This document shows, piece after piece, positions 1 to 12,842 of a DNA stretch of 64,000 nt (its first letter is position 1; every line of letters starts with the position of its first letter). Location of the stretch: the NCBI GenBank assembly GCA_964017065.1, contig OZ024784.1:12071152-12135151 (forward strand). The letters are read 5' to 3'. The stretch comes from Haliclona indistincta (taxonomy: Eukaryota > Porifera > Demospongiae > Haplosclerida > Chalinidae). The translations under genes and the position numbers were made by a program. Under the pieces are notes generated by a model. The model was not told the DNA's origin. It ran no database searches and was given only the letters and a program-made list of their open reading frames with translations.

Positions 1-2365
1 GTTCATAATTGATCTCTTCACCAGTGGTGCTGGTGCATCTCATCGTCTTCGTTTTAATTTTTATTTTGCAGTGTCATTGTTTGGCTTTTTATTTCACGCC
101 ACTCATTTCACATTGTAATTCTGATTTTTCACCTAATTTTATTAGGTCATTGCACTGTCTCAGTCAAAAACTACATAATATTGTGCTAGAAACTATTCAC
201 CGAAGCAGCTTAGCCACATACACAAACTCAAATGCAATACCTTCTGCTTGGAGGGAGAAATGACTCTGTGTCGCCTGTGATACCACAAAACTCACACTTG
301 CAAGTACCTGGAGGCAGGTTTGGGTCCACGTGATTAGAAACAGCTGTGGAAGAAATGGTTTATTAACTCGTAGTAAAGATACTACAAATTAATTTTTTTC
401 TACAAAATTCCAGGTTGAAAATAATTACATGCTCCAGCATGCTCATTAGTTTATTGTACACCTGCGATGTCTCTGCTAAGGAGTTACTGTACATACAGTG
501 CCTGTCTGGTCAACATTTTCTACTTAATCATTCCCAATTATAAGCTCATCCTTACACGGGTCACAATTATTTTTGAAGCCATTGAAATACCAAAATTGTA
601 CAGCTACATGAACATGTGGCATATACAAACTTACAGCTGGATTGACGAGGTCTGGTGCGTAGTGAAGTAGTCTCCTTTTTACCATAGTCTTCTGGAACAA
701 AAGATAGTTTTCCATTCTGAATAGAAACACAGCACGTAACCAAGGCAACTCTGCACATGCACTGTAATATTGTGTACGTAACACTAGCATCACTAACAAC
801 AACTAGAGTTCTCATGAACACATACCCTAGACACTGTTGCAGCATTAGTATCAACTGTGTGTCATCTGCTGTCTTACCGTTCAGAGTGCCACAACTATCT
901 TCCTAATGTTGGTTTTACAATTCCTACAAAGTCGGAAGAGTCTTGTGTCGAGTGCCTATGGCCATGCCTTTCTAGTAGCTTTACCACCAATAAGAACATT
1001 ACGGTAACTGGGTGTAGCCACAGTAAGCCAGCCGGAGTGATTATTATGAGACCGAGCAGCATAGGAATCCTACGTTACAGGTAGGATCAGCAATATCTGG
1101 AACTACCTTCCTACTGTTGACGCCATCGCTGTACTGCCTGCACATTGCCTACTGCTGCAACATAGTAATGCTGCTGCTGCTACCAGCAGTTCACTCCTAC
1201 TACTGCTGCAACTCTCCTTATAAGTAATGCTACTACTAGCAGTTCAATGCCGCACATACCAACCAACGAATCCAAATGCTAAAGCCTCCAATGCCGTCTA
1301 TGTGTCCACGGTAACTAGTGGAGTGTGACAGCAATCACTTGCAACATTATGTACTGGACAAAACTACTGTTACAAGTTGTAATGCACAGTTGTACATACA
1401 GCAGAAACAAAATTAAATATTTGCTAGTGAAATCCCATGATGCAAAACGAAATTGAACAGATTTGGGAATATGACTTCAAATTCAAAATGACTTATTATT
1501 TTGTGTTCCACCCAACAGTGCACTGTCATTATATCATGCATGTATAGGAAACAAATCATTGATTTATAAACACAACCATCGCATGTACATGCAGATGTTT
1601 ATAAAACAGTACTATAGAAACAGCTGAGACATACAAGCAGCAACTCACACACAGTCATTCACACCTGACAATAACACACAAACCCAGTCACCATCCTCAC
1701 ACAAGTCACTTCACACACTCAGGCTACCCCCAGTTCCACTCACAGGAAAAGCTGATGTACTCTCCTCTATAAGAAAACCTCCCACGACGTTCACTACCTT
1801 CTCTGAAGTTTCGTCTTTGTCTATTATTGACACTTCTTGTTGTTCTGAGATCCCCTCCATTGAGGGCTGTATATCTGTACATAAGATGGCACGAATGATT
1901 GTGCACTTAATGCTAGATTTACACCAAACAGTTATTATAATAATAGTGCACTCTAAAACAAAGGTATGTAATAAATTTTACTCATTCTAACATACATCCA
2001 CATGCTACTATTCATGTACACATGCATGCCACAACAGTGCTAGTCAATAACAAAGCTTTTCACAAAATTTCATAAGGTCTTTCTCGCACTAATCGCATTA
2101 CTATATCTACCTAGTGCATAACCATTGCGATACTTACGATAATGTGACCTTGATCACAACAGACGTGCTCACAGACTGCACGTTCTCTCACTGGACGAAC
2201 TTCCCTACCTGCATTTAGACCAGTTTAATAACAGAATTGTAAATCATAACTTTTATGCGCATGCGTTTTAGTAAACCACGCCCATTGACCGCGCCTACAT
2301 ATTAAGTATCGCCTTTTTGTGACTGACACAGCGCAGCAGCAACCTGCTTTAGTTTAGTTATATCT
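1..2365. other. Left flank with no convincing gene
   Basis: AT-rich DNA with scattered short trinucleotide-rich patches (around 1160-1220) but no exon chain I can support. A 35-bp stretch near 800-835 resembles one near 10825-10860, so it is probably a dispersed repeat. The last 100 bases (about 2260-2365) must hold the promoter and 5' UTR of the gene starting at 2366. I see no tRNA or rRNA here. Confidence 0.4.
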
Positions 2366-2963
2366 ATGGCCGCGTGGAAAATTACCAGATCTCTTACTAG
2401 ACTACGATTTTCTCCAGGTAGATAGTACTGTTTTTGCAGAAAAGTGCTTGGTGTGCTTTAATTAGAGTGCTTTCCTACAGGTATTCGCTGGCGTTCTTCA
2501 AAGCAGCAAGCAGCTGCGGATGAGGGAAGCATATTTGACTTCTGGAAAGAAGCTGTATGTGTGATTAGAATTTGTTCATTACAAATATAAATTTAATTGT
2601 ATAGATTGTATTGGTAGCTATTCCTGCAGTTTTTGTTTTTTGGGAGGTATCCAATATTGGTAAGTTTTTTCAACCAAGCTATTGTATGCCAGTGTTGTGC
2701 TCCTTTATGTAGGACCTAAGAAGCTTGATGATGATGACAATGCAGAAGGCGGGGTACAAAAGATGGGGTTGAGGGTCAGCTTGCATGGTGACTTTTGCAT
2801 AACAAAACAAACATGTATTATTATGTTCTTGTAGAATAAGATCGGAAAGTTTTGGCAACAGTATTTTGTTGAAGATCAAGAAGAACTGCAAAACAAGGTT
2901 GACAATTATCTTCAAGGAAGACAACAAGAGCATTCAGAGTACTTGCTGTATCCACTCTTATAA
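2366..2963 (+). CDS. Small single-pass membrane protein, probably mitochondrial; family not recognised
   Basis: Five exons can be joined with GT-AG splice sites and matching phases: 2366-2417, 2481-2554, 2605-2659, 2713-2774 and 2835-2963, giving about 123 residues. The N-terminus is basic, hydroxylated and low in acidic residues (MAAWKITRSLTRLRF), as in a mitochondrial presequence. Residues about 41-57 are one hydrophobic span, followed by a DDDD cluster and a charged, probably helical tail rich in Q, E and K. This layout is typical of small inner-membrane assembly factors or respiratory-complex accessory subunits, but I cannot name the family. The fourth donor is the weakest point; the alternative site gtacaa at about 2756 also keeps the frame. 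The gene ends about 360 bases from the convergent prohibitin gene. Confidence 0.6.
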
Positions 2964-3324
2964 AGATTATTATAAAGCTCACTATAATCTAGCTATTGCC
3001 TTACATCATTGTGCATTTCAGACTAAAAAGTCAAATCAGTACAAAAAGGTATCAAGTGCCAACTTACGACTTTGTGAAACAGATGAAAAACAGTCCTGTC
3101 AACCGTATTGAGTGACATTCCTTCTCAGATACTTTCTTTGTAGATTACATGTATTATTACATCATTATTATAGAGCAACAATAATAGCAGCAATGAAATT
3201 AATAAAGAGGGAACACGGAAATGGTTCAGCCATACTAACAAACATTATCGACCTCTTCCTGTGCTCATGTGAGACCTGTTAAGAGACAAAAACAAACAAG
3301 TATGAATGCATTGCTGAATCTCTC

Positions 3325-4658
3325 TTACGCTTCACTGCTGAGTCCAGTGGAGAGGTTCAGCATTAGTGTGTCAGCATTCAGATATACTCTATTCTGAGAG
3401 CGTGCAATCTGCAAAAAGAACATAGAATAGAGTAAGAAAATTAGTAAGTACGACTCACGGTATTGGAAATAGACTGAGCTGCTCTAATTTTTCTCAGCTT
3501 AAGATATCCAGGGTTTTGCTTCATGGCTATTCCCAAGTGAGCAAGAGTGAGTCAAGGATAATGACATGAAATATTTCACTATAAGCAAGCAAACATTGAG
3601 AAGGATATCATCTTAGCTGCTTCAGCTTCTCCCTCTGCTTGTACTACTTTCTGTTGCCGCTCTTGCTTTGCCTTTTCAACAAAGAATTGAGCACGCTGTG
3701 CCTCTTGCTGGGCTGTGAGTAGATTATAATGCTAGTGTGAATGGAGAGTGTGTGGGAGCGACTTACCAACTTGCTTAGCTTCTACAGCTGCAGTATACTC
3801 CTTTCCAAAGCTCAAATCAGTCTGCAAGAGGAAAGTGTTACTAGAAAGAGACCTTATCCAAAATATTGACAATACTCACAATTGAGACGTCATCTAGTAC
3901 AATATTGAAATCTCTTGCTCTCTCAACCAAAGTTTGTCCAACAAGGGCACTCACCTGTTATAATACCAGTGGTAGGTAATTGGATAGTGTAGATTGTATG
4001 TTCATCTTACCTTTGCTCTTTGTGTGATGAGCTGTGAGGCATTGAACTGAGCAACTACAGATTTTAACACCTAAACACATTCACTGTGAAAATGGCATAC
4101 CAGATCATAATATTTTGTACCTCATTACAAATGGAGGGAAGGACTCTATCATCATAATCAGTTCCAAGCTGACAATACATCTCTGGCAGCGTGCCAACTT
4201 GGGGACGATATAGAACACGAAGACCAATGTTAACCATTTGCAGATCTTTGCTGCCAGTAGGAGACATCAGCTGCTTTGGGCGTGCACGGATCTCATAAAA
4301 GTATGGCCACTGAAACCATGGCACCCTACACAGAGAGGTTATTAGGTTTAAGACAATGTTGCTGTAATCCTACCTAAAGTGAATTCCCTCAGCCTTGATG
4401 GTCTTTTGTACCCCACTGATCCTGCTGAATATAATGGCTCGATAACCACCTTCCACTAAAACAAAAGTTACAGGGATTATAATAATTATCATATAAATTA
4501 TTTAGATGTCTTGCAGTATAGCGCTAGTTAACAACTTCGCTAAGACGTTCTTTACCTGTATACATAGACTTGCTTATACCAACAGCAATCACACCCGCTG
4601 CACCGAGTAGCATAAGCCCAGAGGACGATCCGCGTGGAAGCTGACGAAGAAGAGCCAT
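3325..4658 (-). CDS. PHB2: Prohibitin-2 (inner mitochondrial membrane scaffold)
   Basis: PHB2 forms ring complexes with PHB1 in the mitochondrial inner membrane and stabilises respiratory subunits and cristae. Nine exons on the minus strand (4556-4658, 4374-4455, 4121-4325, 4011-4070, 3880-3954, 3767-3821, 3609-3712, 3459-3536, 3325-3408) give 281 residues with consistent phases; vertebrate PHB2 is about 299. After a basic and hydrophobic N-terminal anchor, the PHB/SPFH domain is unmistakable ([22 protein letters not shown], split here as GTLPEMY...DYDDRVLPS, then [10 protein letters not shown]). The coiled-coil tail carries [20 protein letters not shown], and the end has [14 protein letters not shown] and NRVYLNAD. 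The intron between exons 7 and 8 begins ATATCCTT and ends AC (see the separate entry). The start codon is only 30 bases downstream of the DPH5 stop on the same strand, so its promoter must lie in or very near DPH5. Confidence 0.95.
3537..3608 (-). other. Putative U12-type AT-AC intron within PHB2
   Basis: A 72-bp intron between PHB2 exons 7 and 8. On the minus strand it starts ATATCCTT, the minor-spliceosome AT-AC donor consensus. A U12 branch-site match TCCTTGAC lies about 20 bases before the 3' end, and the intron ends AC. No GT-AG choice keeps the conserved reading [15 protein letters not shown]. The protein alignment fixes both junctions. Confidence 0.85.
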
Positions 4659-4688
4659 CTTTTTACCACGTGCACCTTAATTAATTTA

Positions 4689-5892
4689 TTATTCATTGAT
4701 ATTGGAGGTGTGTTCTACAGTAAGTCTTTCAGAATTGACAACCAACTGAAGCATCTTTTCCTCTAGTGGGTGCAATTCTCCGCCCACTATCACTAGCGAG
4801 TGCAATGGTCCTCCCATATTCCACTGAGCAATAGACGAAAGACTATCACTGGCAATAGTCTGCAATGGAGTTCCCACTCTAGCCACACCTACACAACGCA
4901 CTGAGGCTGCTAGACCTGTAAAAATACAAATAAACATAGCATAATGTGCTCTATCTTACATACATTTAAATGGAGTTTGACTGGCGTTACGAGAGGCAAT
5001 AACTTCTAAAAGCTGATGAGCAGCTTGAGCAACACTCATATAGCGTGGATTCTCATACACCTCCTTCCCTCTGTGATCACGTAGAGAAGAGATGGGTACT
5101 AACATGTGTGCACATTACAACAACCTCATCAAATGTTCAATTGAGAGTTCTTTCACTTTGATATCTGGAGCCAGATAAGACACACACAGAGGGTGAGTGA
5201 AAACTGACCGAGAAGACAGAGTGTGTGCAATCCACTGTTGAGATTTCTTTCCACTTTGTCAGCAAAACTCTCTGGTCTCCAGCTGTCAGTCCAGAATGGT
5301 ATTGAAACAGTCTCACCAAAACTATACAACTATGCGAAGGAATTGTCAGAATATGTTGTTGCTGTCTACCTGCAATCCACAACAGCCAATTGCATTGATG
5401 ATTGAAGCATTGTGAATAACTTGGTATGGAATATTTTTCTCAACTGCTCTAAGAATAATCTCGGTGTGAGTTGTAGCACTGAACAAAGAAAAATTTGTGA
5501 GAGATAATAGCAACTATTTTATATACCCAAGAGGGTCTCCAACAACTAGAAAGACTACATCATGTTTGTCAGCATCAGCCAGTATGTCCTCTGGAGATAC
5601 AGTAGCAGCATGTTACTAATGATACAATACAGACCTGCACGTTGCTCCACCGACTCTCTATCAGCAACGATCACGTCACGACCATAAAACTTTTCCTGAA
5701 AAGAAATACAACGTGTCTACGTACTTCACACGTGGCCTATTTCGTTAGTCTACTCACCAAGGCGGCTTTGTCTACGGCGAGAATAGACGTGTATGACTCC
5801 AGAAAGACCGTGCGCGCAGCTCGAACCACTTCTAAACCCTTTACAGTGATATCTTTCGCATCCCCTAAACCCAGACCGACTAGATACAACAT
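4689..5892 (-). CDS. DPH5: Diphthine methyl ester synthase
   Basis: DPH5 is the SAM-dependent methyltransferase of the diphthamide pathway that modifies a histidine in elongation factor 2. Exon 1 (5758-5892) opens with [19 protein letters not shown], the family's N-terminus and SAM-binding loop. Later exons read [47 protein letters not shown] and [15 protein letters not shown]. The last exon contains ARVGTP and [18 protein letters not shown] before the stop at 4689. All blocks appear in family order and no stop interrupts them. About eight exons are implied; I fixed only the outer ones. It lies in tandem with PHB2, 30 bases apart. Confidence 0.93.
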
Positions 5893-6388
5893 CGCTGATC
5901 TTTATTATTATTTTCTTTGTCTCACCTCTATGAATAATAATTAGGTGTGAGTTTATTTTTTTATGCTACTTCGAAATTCATCAATAGAATTACTGGATCA
6001 TTCTTGCAATTGCTGACGTACTGGACTGGTTGACTCAGCATGTGCTGTGTGCATCACTAAGAATGCTGAAAACTACAGATTGACTTATTGTACAGCTCAA
6101 TGGTTCAGAGCTACTCATGGGCCATGACTGAGTCCAGTTCTTCAGCCATCTCTCTGGCGTCTCATAGCAACAAATGTAGTAGACAGTATCACATGACTAA
6201 TCAATAATCTTACAATGTATGTCATCAATTTTATTAAAGTGTCATTGTTATGTAGATTAGCTGGTCACTATCATTAAGTACAAAATTAATTAAACTTCTA
6301 TACTTTATTAGAGGTCAGCTATGATGGAACATAATGAGTAGGCCAGCAGCAAGTGATGGAATGGTTGGTAATGATGATTGTGTCTTCT
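5893..6388. other. Gap between DPH5 and PDE6D, no gene seen
   Basis: It should contain the DPH5 promoter on the right edge of that gene and the PDE6D 3' UTR. The sequence is AT-rich and I see no coding potential, repeat array or structured element. Confidence 0.4.
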
Positions 6389-7560
<1,172 letters not shown>

Positions 7561-7704
7561 CTGAGCAGCCATTCGATCGCGTTACGATGGGCGGTAATGT
7601 TTATGGGCGTGTATATAATAACTAACCACACCTATTTTTGAGCCCAACCCCTCAAGGAAGCTAGCTAACTAGGGAAGTGACTAGTCTACTAGGTCCTCTG
7701 TATC
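7561..7704. promoter_or_regulatory. Shared PDE6D/PEX5 bidirectional promoter
   Basis: Only 144 bases separate the divergent start codons of PDE6D and PEX5, so both core promoters and 5' UTRs must fit here or overlap the genes. A tatataataa stretch lies near 7612-7622. No other element is recognisable by eye. Confidence 0.55.
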
Positions 7705-10573
7705 ATGGCTCTACGACAGTTGGTTGAAGCAGAATGTGGTGGAGCCAACCCACTAGTTCAATGGACTACTCACTTTGCTGAGACCAAGCCACTCAACAGA
7801 GTACGGACCATACCTTTATTGTTTTAGTATAATTATACACAATCTGTCTGACTAGTTGACTGTTTATTTTATTCCATCTATAGGATTCAATAGGAAGAGA
7901 CAGAATAGCTGATATTGCAGTGAGTGTACTCACTAGTAATATTATCGATCAAGATTGTTATTCACCATGCAGCATCATGCTGGTCCTCGAGCAGCAGAGG
8001 AAGAAATGGTACAGGAATTTCTTGGTGGAAGACATGCAGCTGTACCACAGACCTTTAACATGTCCTCTCTGTTGAGAGATCTCCAGCCACAACCTATGAC
8101 AGCAGCAGAACCTGGAATGAGGCAGAAAGGTGAGTTCAGTCCTTAGCAGCCATGGAGCAATATGTTACACCAACCATTAGATGATGCAGTGCAAGAGTGG
8201 GTGAATGAATTTGGACCAGCAGCCGAGGCTACTAATCATGGTAGAGTATTCTTTCTTCTTATTATAGCAATTTATGTGCATGATATTATAGCTGAAGCAA
8301 GTGGGGGAGGTCACCATCAATGGGTGGATGAATTCGCTCAACAACATGAGAAACATCTTCACGACCAATGGTACTAATTTATACGTAGAAATTTTCACCA
8401 CATAAATTTTTTATTTTTGTGTGTAAAATTTGTGCTCTAGTATAAATTTTAGGCACCCACGAAAAACATTAATTTTTCATGCACGGAATTTTCAACTGTT
8501 GATATAATATTTGTAGTTCATCATCTGCATGCATGTTTCAACATGCTCATACTCAAGCATGCCTGTTTGTTTTCTACAACTATAGGTTAAGAGAATTTGA
8601 AAATGGTCAGATTTCCAAGTCTGAACAATGGTATGTCATCATCAGGCAGATCGAGCTAGCTTGCTCTGATCAGTAATACATGGTGTGTCAAGATAGACCT
8701 TTCTTATAGGGCACGGGAGTTTGAGAGAGACAGTGAAGGGAGAGACCTAGCTGCTATAGCAAGAGAAATGACTGAGACTGTGACAGATCCGCAGCTCAAA
8801 GAAACAGAGGTGAGAATTAATGCTACAGAACTGTTAGGTTTGTCTGTTCAATGTTCTATCAGTTTATGAAGTTTGTAGAAAAGTTAGGAACAGGCGAGTT
8901 ATCTGTACAAGATAACAAGGTCTCTTTAAGTCTCATCTCTTTTTCCCTCTGTCTATTTCTTCTTCTTGTCCTGTGGTGCTACCTTTTCTTGTCTTCCTTA
9001 TCACTTCTCTAGGTCATGGGAGACCCATTGACCACTGAATGGGCTAATGAATTTCACAAAGAGACAGGAAATTTGACAGGCACTGAAGAAGATTTTTGGG
9101 AACGAATGGAAAAAAACTGGTCAGAGATGGCGAAAGGTGAACCTGCTCACCCGTGGTTGAGTGAGTTTGAGCAAAATGAGAAGGAGTATAAATTCTCTGA
9201 GGAGAATCCATTGAAGGATGTTGCTAATGCAATGGAAGAGGGACTGAAGAAACTTAAAGAGGGAGATCTTCCTTCTGCAGTCCTCTTGTTTGAGGCTGAG
9301 GTAGGAGCAGAGTTTGTTGCTGCTATTATTGAGTATTGTTGATATTCTGTAGGTTCAGCAGCGACCACAAAGTATAATGGTAAGACTGTGCAAGCTAGAT
9401 AAAATGTTCTGACTGATTTTCATGGTATGTAGGGTTGGCAGTACCTGGGCACCACTCAAGCTGACAATGAGCATGAGTTGGCTGCCATTGCAGCTCTGAA
9501 TAAGTGAGTAGTTTTTATACTCTATATAGAAAAAGAAACATTTTACTTCATTGTAGATGTCTCGAACTTGATCCCGTCAACCTGCAAGCTCTAATGGCAC
9601 TTGGTGTTAGTTATACTAATGAGTCACAGGGTCGTAAGGTACAGAGTAGCAATGATATGATGAATCACATGCATGTATTGTATATGTAGGCTTGTGATTC
9701 ACTAAAACAATGGTTAAGAGCAAATCCAAAGTAAGCATAATTATTATCATCATTAACTCTTAATAATTTTGTGATACAGATACTCTCAGTTGGTTCCACC
9801 TGGCGAAGCCAGTGCTGTACCACAAAAGCCATTTATGCATTCATTCATGTCCAAGTGAGCAACTGTGATACTCTCTTCATCATTTACTGTATTGACAGAG
9901 AAGAAAATACTGCTGTTGTGGACTTGTATCTGAAGGCAGCACAGAGCTCTCCTGATGTACTTGATCCAGATGTACAGGTACGTGTTACTGACACTCTTAT
10001 ATCATCCTTATCATCTTGCCAGGTTGGACTTGGCGTTCTATTTAACTTGTCTAATGAGTACGACAAAGCTGTAGACTGTTTCACAGCTGCATTGCAAGCT
10101 CGTCCTGATGATGCTATGCTATGGAACAAACTCGGAGCTACTTTAGCAAATGGAAACAGAAGTGATGATGTGAGTGAATAATAATATATTATATCACAAT
10201 ACCCATGGTCTCTTTTGCATTAGGCTATTCATGCTTATAGACATGCTCTTGAGCACATGCCAGGTTTCACACGCAGTCGATATAATCTTGGCATCAGCTG
10301 TATTAACCTGAAGGCATATCAGTATGCTAGCCATTTTGCTGCTAATGTCAATTAATTTGTATTCTATTTAGAGAAGCTATAGAACACTTTCTCACAGCTC
10401 TAAATATGCAGCAACAAGCAGATGCTCCTCCTGGCACTACATCAAGCATGTCTGAGAGCATATGGTCAACACTACGTCTAGCAGTGAGCATGCATGGCCG
10501 ACCAGACCTCATTCACATGATTAATGATCGAAACCTTCACGGACTGATGAAAGAGTTTGAAATAAAACACTGA
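7705..10573 (+). CDS. PEX5: Peroxisomal targeting signal 1 receptor
   Basis: PEX5 binds the C-terminal SKL-type signal of peroxisomal matrix proteins, docks at the PEX13/PEX14 complex and is recycled by ubiquitination. The first exon reads [19 protein letters not shown]. Cys11 matches the conserved cysteine that is monoubiquitinated for export. The next part has EEEMVQEFL and [13 protein letters not shown], then several WxxxF/Y PEX14-binding pentapeptides (WVNEF, WVDEF, WANEF, WLSEF). The C-terminal half is a TPR domain ([38 protein letters not shown], then [17 protein letters not shown] and [18 protein letters not shown]), ending MKEFEIKH. There are many small exons. The start is the ATG whose frame gives the conserved N-terminus. 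It is divergent from PDE6D. Confidence 0.95.
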
Positions 10574-10860
10574 TCATCAAAATGCACTATTATATAATTT
10601 TTCAATTTTTTGTACTGTATTAATATACAAATGTAATACCGTTACAGCAAGATCTTGCAATGATCAACCGTCTATGCCCGACCATGAACCAAGACTATAA
10701 TTTTTTATGCATGTGCAATGTGATCTGCAGCTCTCAGATAGAGCTCTCTTATTGTGACAGCCAGGCTGCTCAAATCATGTTGTAAGGAAGTGGTAGAGTC
10801 TACTTCTAATTTCTCGTCGGTGTACACATGCACAACTAGAGTTCTAATGAACACATACCC

Positions 10861-11115
10861 GTGCGCTGAGCTAAGAGCTAAACACGACTACTCCAGCATT
10901 ACTACAACACTCACGTTACAGCTAGTCCATAGACAGCTCCAGATAAATATAGATGATAGCAAAGCTACCATAATGCACTAAACGTGTTGAGCTAAGAGCT
11001 AAACACCACTACTCCAGCATTACCGTGTGCAACACTCACTGCATTACAGCTAGTCCATAGACAGCTCCAGATATATATTGATGATAGCATAGCTAGCTAC
11101 CATACATGCACTAAC
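10861..11115. repeat. Tandem duplication, unit about 123 bp
   Basis: Two adjacent copies begin gtgcgctgagctaagagct at 10861 and gtgttgagctaagagct at 10984. They share agctagtccatagacagctc and a similar tail, and differ by substitutions and small indels. Confidence 0.85.
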
Positions 11116-11187
11116 AGGTGATTGGCAAGAAGTGACTCTGGCGTACGGTACATGTGAGACTGAGTGAGGACATCGATATGGATAGGA

Positions 11188-11500
11188 GGTAGGGTGACAC
11201 ACCCACAATACCGTAAAATGCTCTTACAAGGACACGTAGCTTTAGAAAGCCATGGATTAGCCGCTCGAGCAAGGCTTGCCAGCACAGAAAAAGTCTTCAT
11301 AGGACTACGTATAGATTCAGTGAAGAAGCTGCAAAGTGCACTTTTGGTAGGGTGACACACCCACAATACCGTAAAATGCTCTTACAAGGACACGTAGCTT
11401 TAGAAAGCCATGGATTAGCCGCTCGAGCAAGGCTTGCCAGCACAGAAAAAGTCTTCATAGGACTATAGATTCAGTGAAGAAGCTGCAAAGTGCACTTTTG
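11188..11500. repeat. Tandem duplication, unit 158 bp
   Basis: The copies at 11188-11345 and 11346-11500 are almost identical. The second lacks about four bases in the segment after ggacta. High identity implies a recent duplication. The long open frame across the first copy has no recognisable product. Confidence 0.9.
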
Positions 11501-12340
11501 TTGTGAATTTCGAGCGGTGAGACGTAAACAAGCGTGTTTTTTTGTCCACACACAAACACACACACATATAGACGGACACAAACGCATAACCCTGGCGCAT
11601 ACTGCGCACGGGTAATTACAGTACAGCTAGCCACTGCAGCTAGCTAGCTGTTATCTTCTCACAAGCAGAGTTTCAAACACGCATATGCGCGCGACGCTGC
11701 ATGCATTACGCATGCGTAGACTAAGTTATACGTTTCCCGCGGGCCCGGGGCCCACGACGCGATCGCGAGCGCGCGCGACGAGCCACCACGTGGTGACTAG
11801 GCTGACAACACAGTCATGTCGTATTACGCTGTTGGAAAGGGTAGGACACGCGGCGTTTACCGCTCGTGGTAAGTCTATTTGAGCGCAGCTGACCTTCAGC
11901 CTATTATTGCTAAATACTATAGGGACGAGTGTAAGCAACAGGTCAACCGTTACTCTGGCGCTCGGTACAAAAAGTTCTCTAACAGTAGTGATGCTCGTAA
12001 TTATGTTGCCGAATATAGTAACGAGAGACAAGGTGAGTGGTAACACAAATAATTTGCATGCTTGGAGATTTATATTGTAAAAAGTGTGGTATAGATGACT
12101 TCGGTGTGAACTCTCACCTCATTAAACGCGAGGCAATCTTGGTAGGCGTGCCTAGGTCGAGCGTTTAAGTTACACCCCTTTGGGGTCAGTGCTGCCTTCT
12201 TTCGTGTGTTAAAGCAAGAAAACTATAAAATCAGAGGCCTGGGTTGCTTGAAGAGCGATTACAACTCCGAAACTACAAATCTGAGGCCTGAAGAGCGGCG
12301 GCCAGTGATCTCGCCAGAAAAATGGAATAAGGGGGTACTT

Positions 12341-12766
12341 AGTCTGGCCGCTGCCCCTCCCCGCCTATTGAGTGGGTGGTAGACGGCGGGTAGGGTCTAG
12401 CAAACATTACCATTCATCGATTTTATATGAATATTATAATTAATTATTGCAATGATAAGCTGGGATTCCTCAATGTCATTGTACCGCATGAATTGCTGCA
12501 CACTGCGCTGGTTTAAGCCATCTATGCTTGAATCGCGGTAGACTATTTCGATAGCATCGTCAACAGCACGACTGTTAGCCACCGTGTCATAGCCTGTAAT
12601 ATTATTCACGATCAAACCCAGCCCACGTTCCATGAATATTACTGCTCAAGATCTTGAGCAGTAGAATCTGATTGGTCGGTTGGGAAACTATGAATGGCAA
12701 TGTTTGCTAGACCCTACACGCCGTCCACCACCCACTCAATAGGCGGGGAGGGGCAGTGGCCAAACT
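12341..12766. mobile_element. Nested MITE-like element with about 70-bp inverted termini
   Basis: The left terminus agtctggccgctgcccctcc and the reverse complement of the right terminus agtttggccactgcccctcc are about 90 per cent identical for some 70 bases, including gtctagcaaacatt. A possible CTT duplication flanks it (12338-12340 and 12767-12769). It lies inside the 12092-13713 element, so it either inserted there or forms a subterminal fold. Confidence 0.65.
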
Positions 12767-12842
12767 CTTTGCGCGCGACGAAATTTTTGCGCTAATTATA
12801 TTCATGATGGGTGTGGTTAATCATTCATAAACAGTACGCGGC

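Larger units (their letters stand above)
10574..12089. other. Intergenic DNA with tandem duplications and a CpG-rich patch
   Basis: No gene is supported here. Two tandem duplications (10861-11115 and 11188-11500) are listed separately. A short CA-rich run lies near 11555-11575, and a strongly CG-rich patch at about 11690-11800 is full of cgcg and gggccc palindromes. Confidence 0.5.

Noticed and set aside
9..263. Hydrophobic open frame at the left edge
   Set aside because: Composition fits AT-rich noise; no splice context or family similarity.
1711..1874. Possible minus-strand terminal exon with two open frames after an acceptor-like site
   Set aside because: No upstream exon could be joined and neither frame resembles a known protein; left out as unsupported.
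12397..12633. 78-residue minus-strand frame inside the nested MITE
   Set aside because: Reads protein-like but matches no family, and is enclosed by a short non-autonomous element.
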